Source of the DNA: Candidatus Sulfotelmatobacter sp. | Lineage (GTDB): Bacteria; Acidobacteriota; Terriglobia; Terriglobales; SbA1 | Assembly (NCBI GenBank): GCA_030151135.1 | Contig: JASLEQ010000132.1 | Location: 1-11,084, forward strand | Length of the DNA stretch: 11,084 bases | Reading direction: 5' to 3' | In this document: in pieces, positions 6,948 through 11,084 of the stretch | Numbering within the stretch: the stretch's first letter is position 1 | How the letters are laid out: every line of letters starts with the position of its first letter | Position numbers and translations under genes: made by a program | Notes under the pieces: generated by a model | Told to the model about the DNA's origin: nothing | Seen by the model: only the letters and a program-made list of their open reading frames with translations | Database searches by the model: none

Positions 6948-8089
6948 CACAGTATCTCGGAAATCGGCTTGCCTTGGGATTGCGACGCCGAAAACCCGAG
7001 CATCGAGCCAATCGTCGGCACAAGGTCCATAGAATCAACGGCACGGTCGTGAACGACGCCCTCCCGAATTCCAGGGCCTATCGCAATCAACCAGGTCGTT
7101 CTCGAGAGCGCATCACCTGTGCGGTGGTGCTGAAAGCCATTTCCCCCAGGATCTGTGTCAGCATCCCGGCCAAAGTCTGGAAGGATCAAAAGGGTTGTGT
7201 CGCGCGCGTATTCCGGATCGCTCTCGATCGCCTTCCATATCTCGGTGCAAAGACGATCTGTGCGCCGGATTCCGTCTACGTACAGCGAGTAGGTGCCTGC
7301 GTGCGCGATATCGATATCGTGCATCGTAATCCACAGGAGACTGGGCGCAACCTGCTTCATCAGGCGACGCGCTATGTAGACCGAGAGCTCGTCGGGACTC
7401 GATAGAGTCCGTGCGTTGGTTTTGAAATCGTCCACTGACAGCTTCAGCAGCGACTCCAATTGCTGCAATTCAAATTCGTTGCCCGCCAGATCGGGAGTGA
7501 AATAAGGGCTTTCGTAATTGTCGCGCAGCAGGTGCTGGTAATCTGCATGGCCGCTGGACATCGCCGCTGCCAGGAGATGCTTGGGAAGAATGACGCGAGC
7601 ACCTAAGCCAGGCCCGTAAGATTTATGGCTGCTCTCGCCAATGCGATTGAAGCCGTTGCTAGGCGCCACAACCCAGGTGTCCGACGACGGCCGTTTGCGA
7701 TCCTTCCGAAAATACTCGAAGACAGTAGGGTTCTCCGGGGGCACCGTCGCGAAGTTATTGAACGTTTCGTAAGCTCCGGTCGCCAGACTCGCCGTGGCCA
7801 CGTAGTGGCCCAAAATTCCCTTGTTCACAACCTGCGTGAAGAACGTCGCCCGTGGGATCACATCCCGCAGCAGGTTAGGCACGTTTTCCTGCCCTTCAGG
7901 AGCGAAGGTTTCCTGATCGCGGGCACCACCTCCAAAGGTGATCACAACAACTTTTCGGTTTTTGGGGGCGGTCGTTGCGCGTGCAAAAGGTGATCTGCAA
8001 AGGCCCGCGCCTACGGTAAGGCCGGCAGCACTGCGGAGAAATTCGCGGCGAGTTCCTGCAATCCGATTGCTGGCTTCGAAGAACCTCAT
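6947..8089 (-). CDS. Tat-exported alkaline-phosphatase-superfamily protein, DUF1501/sulfatase-like
   Basis: A 380-residue protein with a twin-arginine signal: TRREFLRSAAGL at 13-24, followed by a hydrophobic stretch to about 38. The fold assignment rests on ordered motifs. FGGGARDQETFAPEG (52-66) resembles the opening of DUF1501 proteins (GG.....DTF.P). HDIDIAH (257-263) resembles the D/H metal-ligand block of the alkaline phosphatase superfamily, and LILPDFGRD (301-309) resembles DUF1501 EFGR. HH at 321-322 and DSMDLVPTIGSMLGF (352-366) match the C-terminal part of phosphatase/sulfatase folds. The superfamily hydrolyses phosphate or sulfate esters with two metal ions, but canonical D-H residues are altered here, so activity and substrate are uncertain. 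ATG 8089 overlaps the TPR gene's TGA by four bases (ATGA) and has no clear ribosome site of its own, so its translation probably depends on coupling to the TPR gene. Confidence 0.78.
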   Translation of the reverse strand: MRFFEASNRIAGTRREFLRSAAGLTVGAGLCRSPFARATTAPKNRKVVVITFGGGARDQETFAPEGQENVPNLLRDVIPRATFFTQVVNKGILGHYVATASLATGAYETFNNFATVPPENPTVFEYFRKDRKRPSSDTWVVAPSNGFNRIGESSHKSYGPGLGARVILPKHLLAAAMSSGHADYQHLLRDNYESPYFTPDLAGNEFELQQLESLLKLSVDDFKTNARTLSSPDELSVYIARRLMKQVAPSLLWITMHDIDIAHAGTYSLYVDGIRRTDRLCTEIWKAIESDPEYARDTTLLILPDFGRDADTDPGGNGFQHHRTGDALSRTTWLIAIGPGIREGVVHDRAVDSMDLVPTIGSMLGFSASQSQGKPISEIL

Positions 8090-9513
8090 CGAGGACTCGC
8101 TCCAGAGTCGTTCGACACTCTTCCGCCTTTTTCCGAGATTACGAATTGCTTTATCTCTGCACGCTGTTTCTCTAACACTGCGAGATGCTGGGCGCGTAAC
8201 TTCTGGTAAATCTGCAATTGCTGCTGCGCTTCGTCCCGTTTCCCGAGGTGCACGTACGCCTGTCCAAGCCGATAGTGAGCGTCAGCGAGGTCGGCATTCA
8301 ATGCGAGCGCAGCTTCGTAATGCGGTACAGAATCAGAATATTTCTTTTGATCCGAATAAAGATTCCCCATTTGCAGTTGCGCCTCGGAAAATTTCGGATC
8401 AAGTTCAACCGCCCTCTTCAGCAGGGCTTCGATCTGCCCGAAGCCAATGTTCTCGTCTTGTGCACGGTGCCCCTTCCACAGGCTCATCGCATAGTAATAA
8501 AGAGCATGGGCATTCTGCGGCTGAAGGTCGGCGAACCGGCGGAAGCGTTGAATGACTTCGTCGGCCTGTCCAGGCGAACTGTCATATGCTTTCGAAAGAA
8601 AGTAATAGCAACGCGGGTCAGAAGGATCCAGATCGGAAGCTTTCAATAATGTACCCACGGCATCGTCGTAGTTGCCGCGAGAGTAGTAGGACATCCCCAA
8701 ACCGATCGCCAGCCTTGGCGATTTAGGATATCGTTGAGCGGCTTCCGCAAAAACCTCGACGGCTGCATCCAGCGTGCGATGCAACAACAGATCGCTGGCC
8801 CAGTCGAACAGGTTGCCTTCGCTGGGATCCATGTGCGCGGCAGTCTCATACTCGTGCTCGGCAGCGACGAACTTTTCGGATTTTTCCTCAATCTCTCCGA
8901 GCAGGTTGTGCAGTTCCGCAGTATTCTTCTTCGCAATCAATGCCTTGACTAGGTCTGCAGCCTCCGCATTCTTTCCTGTTTCTACATAGGCCAGCGCAAG
9001 ATCATAGCCGTTATCGTAGGCAGTCGGCTTGATTCGGTATGCTTTGCCGAGATAAGGAATCGCCTGAGAGAGTTTGGCATCCGCCACGTAAAATTCGCCA
9101 AGATTATGGTTGGTGTCGTAGCTGGCAGGATCGAGGATCCAGGCCTTCTTGAATTCAACCTCTGCGGCCGCGAGATGGTGCGCGCGCACCAGATTGGTGG
9201 CCAGATTGGTTCTGGCTGCCGCGGAAGTAGGTTTTAGATGGACAGCACGCTGCAGATGTTCGATCGCGTCGGCATCCCGTCCCTGTGCGGAGTAGACCAT
9301 CCCGAGCAATTCATGGACATCGAAGTTTTGAGGAACTTCGCGCACAAGCTGCTCCAGCCGCACCGCCGCTTCGTCCAGGTGATTGGAATCGTAAAGCTGG
9401 ACAGCTTCTTGAAATCTGCGTTGCAGTTCCCGTTGGTCGTCGGCTCGAGCGCCACGAGCGGCGGCACATGCGAGAACAATTACTAGACATAAGGACGTCG
9501 CCCGGGAGGTCAC
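8086..9513 (-). CDS. Exported tetratricopeptide-repeat protein
   Basis: A 475-residue protein. Residues 1-24 (LCLVIVLACAAARGARA core) form a signal peptide with an ARA cleavage site. From about residue 30 to 440 it consists of roughly ten to eleven 34-residue TPR units, for example DEAAVRLEQLVREVPQNFDV, DADAIEHLQRAVHLKPTSA and SDSVPHYEAALALNADLADA. The C-terminus is a charged helix (about 425-462) and a short polar tail. TPR arrays are protein-binding scaffolds; an exported one would organise partners in the periplasm, most plausibly the AlkP-like product of the overlapping next gene. GTG 9513 is the first possible start, since an in-frame TAA lies five codons upstream. It has no strong Shine-Dalgarno match. 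A secondary idea is a stand-in for a SusD-like surface binding protein next to the TonB receptor, but nothing in the sequence shows sugar binding. Confidence 0.87.
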   Translation of the reverse strand: MTSRATSLCLVIVLACAAARGARADDQRELQRRFQEAVQLYDSNHLDEAAVRLEQLVREVPQNFDVHELLGMVYSAQGRDADAIEHLQRAVHLKPTSAAARTNLATNLVRAHHLAAAEVEFKKAWILDPASYDTNHNLGEFYVADAKLSQAIPYLGKAYRIKPTAYDNGYDLALAYVETGKNAEAADLVKALIAKKNTAELHNLLGEIEEKSEKFVAAEHEYETAAHMDPSEGNLFDWASDLLLHRTLDAAVEVFAEAAQRYPKSPRLAIGLGMSYYSRGNYDDAVGTLLKASDLDPSDPRCYYFLSKAYDSSPGQADEVIQRFRRFADLQPQNAHALYYYAMSLWKGHRAQDENIGFGQIEALLKRAVELDPKFSEAQLQMGNLYSDQKKYSDSVPHYEAALALNADLADAHYRLGQAYVHLGKRDEAQQQLQIYQKLRAQHLAVLEKQRAEIKQFVISEKGGRVSNDSGASPR

Positions 9514-9537
9514 AGCACCCGTATGTTAGCACCGCTT

Positions 9538-9568
9538 CCCAGCCTCGCACCGGTGCGAACTGGCTGGG
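9538..9568. promoter_or_regulatory. Long interrupted palindrome just upstream of the TPR gene, candidate operator
   Basis: TCGCACCGGTGCGA (9545-9558) is a perfect 14-base palindrome. It is flanked by CCCAGCC (9538-9544) and its exact complement GGCTGGG (9562-9568), with three unpaired bases (9559-9561) on one side. In total 14 bases per arm match. It sits 24 bases before the GTG start of the TPR gene. The zero-length centre fits a dimeric DNA-binding site better than an RNA hairpin. Confidence 0.5.
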
Positions 9569-9586
9569 CAGTCCTGAAATGACAGA

Positions 9587-9622
9587 GATTCCGGCGCGGG
9601 TCCCCGCACTCGCGCCGGAATC
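9587..9622 (-). terminator. Perfect 12-bp stem-loop after the receptor gene
   Basis: GATTCCGGCGCG (9587-9598) and CGCGCCGGAATC (9611-9622) are exact complements around a 12-base loop, starting 8 bases past the receptor's stop codon. This is the right place for a terminator of the receptor transcript. The minus strand after it reads TCTGTCATTTC, so no real U-tract is present. It may act as a partial terminator or 3'-end stabiliser that sets the ratio of receptor to downstream enzymes. Confidence 0.55.
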
Positions 9623-9630
9623 CCTGAGCG

Positions 9631-11084
9631 TCAGAAGTACAACTTCAAAGCGAACTGAATCTCTCGCGGATCGAGTGGATTGTCGCGCGTCGATCCCATT
9701 TCGCCAAAGGTTGAGTTGGTGAAGTTTCCGGAACCGCCAATCGCAACCACCCCGTTTCCACCAAAGTTCGGTTGATTGAAATTCGGATGATTTAGGATGT
9801 TGAAGAATTCCGATCGGAATTCCAGACGGAAACGCTCGGTCACCTGGAAGTTCTTAAAGAACGATAGATCCCAACGCGCGAATCCCGGGCCTTCAATCAT
9901 CGAAGGCTGACTGCCGCCGAGAATTCCTGCAGGGGTAGTCTCCGGTACGCATCCGACGGGGGTTCCAGGCGAGCCGACTTCGCATGGCTGCGCAAACGCT
10001 GCCGCATTCAGCATCGCCGGATTGCCATCGGCATTGAAATGAATCGACGTTCTCGGATTCTGCCCCGGCAGCACAAAGTCGTAGCAGTTGGTGCCAGCGG
10101 CGGTCCCAGATGGGCAATCAAGTTTGAAGGGTTGCCCGCCCTGTAACGTTACAACCCACTGTACCGCCCAACCGCCAGCCACCGCGTTCTTCACTCCACT
10201 CGCGTTCCCCAGCATCTTCTTTCCCCGTCCGAAGGGTAACTCGTATCCACCGCTGAAGTGAAAAACGTTTCGGATATCGAAATTTGCTAAACCATAATCC
10301 GCGTGAATCCCCACTCCGGGTACGTACGGAGCTCGATACCCATTTCCGGAAAATCCGTTCAGCAGATCAAGCGCGTCCGACCTGACTTTGGAGTAGGTGT
10401 AAGTCGCGAGGAAACTCAGACCGTTGTCGAACTTTTTCTGAATGTTAGTTTGCAGACCATGGTAGTAACTGCTTCCCCAGGTTGCAGCATAGCTGGCATT
10501 CTGTCCAAAAAGTGGAAACTGCAGGCCGCCTTGGGACGCTGGAATAGCATTCACTCCGGTTAATGTCGTCGACGGTGGAAGCAAGGCCGTCGGGTTGTTC
10601 GATCCTGGGAAGACTTCCAGATGCCGCCCGAACGTGCCTACATAGCCTGCTTGTACCGACAAATTGCGGGCAAGCTCGTATTGCAGCGTGAAGTTCGTGC
10701 CGATGGAGTAGGGCGTCTTGTAATCAAACTGGATGCCGCGCAATTGCAATCCGGCCGCAGTAACGGCGGATGGCGTCAACGGGACGCAGCTGAAACCAGT
10801 CTCCAGTGTTGGCCCACCGGTGGGAGTGGCCGTTGCGCATCCCGCAAAAGCATTGATGGCATTCGCATCGTTCTGTTCCGAGTAGTTAAACGAGAACTGG
10901 AAAGGATAGTTCTCGCCGAGGTTTGGCGAATATCCTCGATTCTCGAAACCATTGAAGAAGATGCCCGCCCCGCCGCGGGCAACAAATTTTGGAGTAACTT
11001 GGTATGCGAACCCGAACCGCGGCGCAAAATTCGTCTTCTGCGAGGTGCCGAGCCCTTTGCCGTACCGATTCGTAATCTGCAGAC
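9631..11084 (-). CDS. Oar-like TonB-dependent outer-membrane receptor, C-terminal beta-barrel (5' end outside window)
   Basis: The frame is open from the right edge to TGA 9631, giving 483 residues of the C-terminal part; the signal peptide, carboxypeptidase-like domain and plug lie outside. The sequence is a chain of amphipathic beta strands with polar loops. Stretches typical of Acidobacteriota Oar-like receptors are present: NFDIRNVFHFSGGYELPFG, LQGGQPFKLDC, and near the end GFARWDLSFFKNFQVTERF and FRSEFFNILNHPNFNQPNF. It ends in ALKLYF, a terminal phenylalanine as expected for insertion by the BAM machinery. Such proteins take up large nutrients, often oligosaccharides, across the outer membrane with energy from TonB-ExbBD. 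A cysteine-containing loop region (LDCPSG, TNCYDF, QPCEVG, VGCVPE) could form disulfides. An apparent in-frame start at 10779 (TTG) is internal, not the real start. The ligand is unknown; the neighbouring GH2 and GH35 genes point to galactosides. Confidence 0.88.
   Translation of the reverse strand, partial: LQITNRYGKGLGTSQKTNFAPRFGFAYQVTPKFVARGGAGIFFNGFENRGYSPNLGENYPFQFSFNYSEQNDANAINAFAGCATATPTGGPTLETGFSCVPLTPSAVTAAGLQLRGIQFDYKTPYSIGTNFTLQYELARNLSVQAGYVGTFGRHLEVFPGSNNPTALLPPSTTLTGVNAIPASQGGLQFPLFGQNASYAATWGSSYYHGLQTNIQKKFDNGLSFLATYTYSKVRSDALDLLNGFSGNGYRAPYVPGVGIHADYGLANFDIRNVFHFSGGYELPFGRGKKMLGNASGVKNAVAGGWAVQWVVTLQGGQPFKLDCPSGTAAGTNCYDFVLPGQNPRTSIHFNADGNPAMLNAAAFAQPCEVGSPGTPVGCVPETTPAGILGGSQPSMIEGPGFARWDLSFFKNFQVTERFRLEFRSEFFNILNHPNFNQPNFGGNGVVAIGGSGNFTNSTFGEMGSTRDNPLDPREIQFALKLYF

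Noticed and set aside
7938..8555. Plus-strand 205-residue open frame across the AlkP-like/TPR junction
   Set aside because: It spans two well-supported minus-strand genes, is rich in Arg/Ser/Ala as chance GC-rich frames are, and shows no ribosome site.
9631..10779. Treating the receptor as a complete 382-residue gene starting at 10779
   Set aside because: The same frame continues without a stop to the right edge with matching beta-barrel sequence (for example ARGGAGIFFNGFENRGY), so 10779 is an internal TTG.
1..11084. CRISPR arrays, tRNA/rRNA genes, insertion sequences or phage genes
   Set aside because: No regularly spaced repeats, cloverleaf-like segments, transposase-like or phage-like proteins were seen on either strand.

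Overview
The window looks like chromosomal DNA from an Acidobacteriota (Terriglobia-type) soil bacterium. The grounds are protein style only: an Oar-like TonB-dependent outer-membrane barrel, an ECF-like sigma factor followed by a zinc-finger anti-sigma protein, and several Tat-exported enzymes. No rRNA or marker gene is present, so the assignment is an inference. All seven genes lie on the minus strand, so transcription runs from high to low coordinates. I found no tRNA, rRNA, CRISPR array, insertion sequence or convincing plus-strand gene.

Layout in transcription order: (1) the C-terminal part of an Oar-like TonB-dependent receptor (9631-11084, running off the right edge); (2) a 117-base gap with two strong dyads, one of them terminator-like; (3) a tightly coupled trio: an exported TPR protein (8086-9513), a Tat-exported alkaline-phosphatase-superfamily/DUF1501-like protein (6947-8089, overlapping 4 bases) and a predicted cytoplasmic protein of unknown family (5745-6947, overlapping 1 base); (4) a 57-base gap with an inverted repeat; (5) a Tat-exported GH2 glycosidase (3360-5687), whose stop overlaps by one base the start of a probable lipoprotein GH35/DUF5597-type beta-galactosidase (1711-3360); (6) a roughly 430-base gap rich in inverted repeats; (7) an ECF-like sigma factor (665-about 1279); (8) a membrane-bound zinc-finger anti-sigma protein (1-650, cut by the left edge).

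Read together, the block resembles an acidobacterial polysaccharide-utilisation locus. The outer-membrane receptor would import oligosaccharides, the GH2 and GH35 enzymes would act on beta-galactoside-type linkages outside the cytoplasm, and the sigma/anti-sigma pair could provide regulation. The least explained part is the TPR/AlkP-like/unknown trio: its overlapping reading frames suggest one functional unit, and its role is not evident from sequence. Substrate and regulatory links are inferences.
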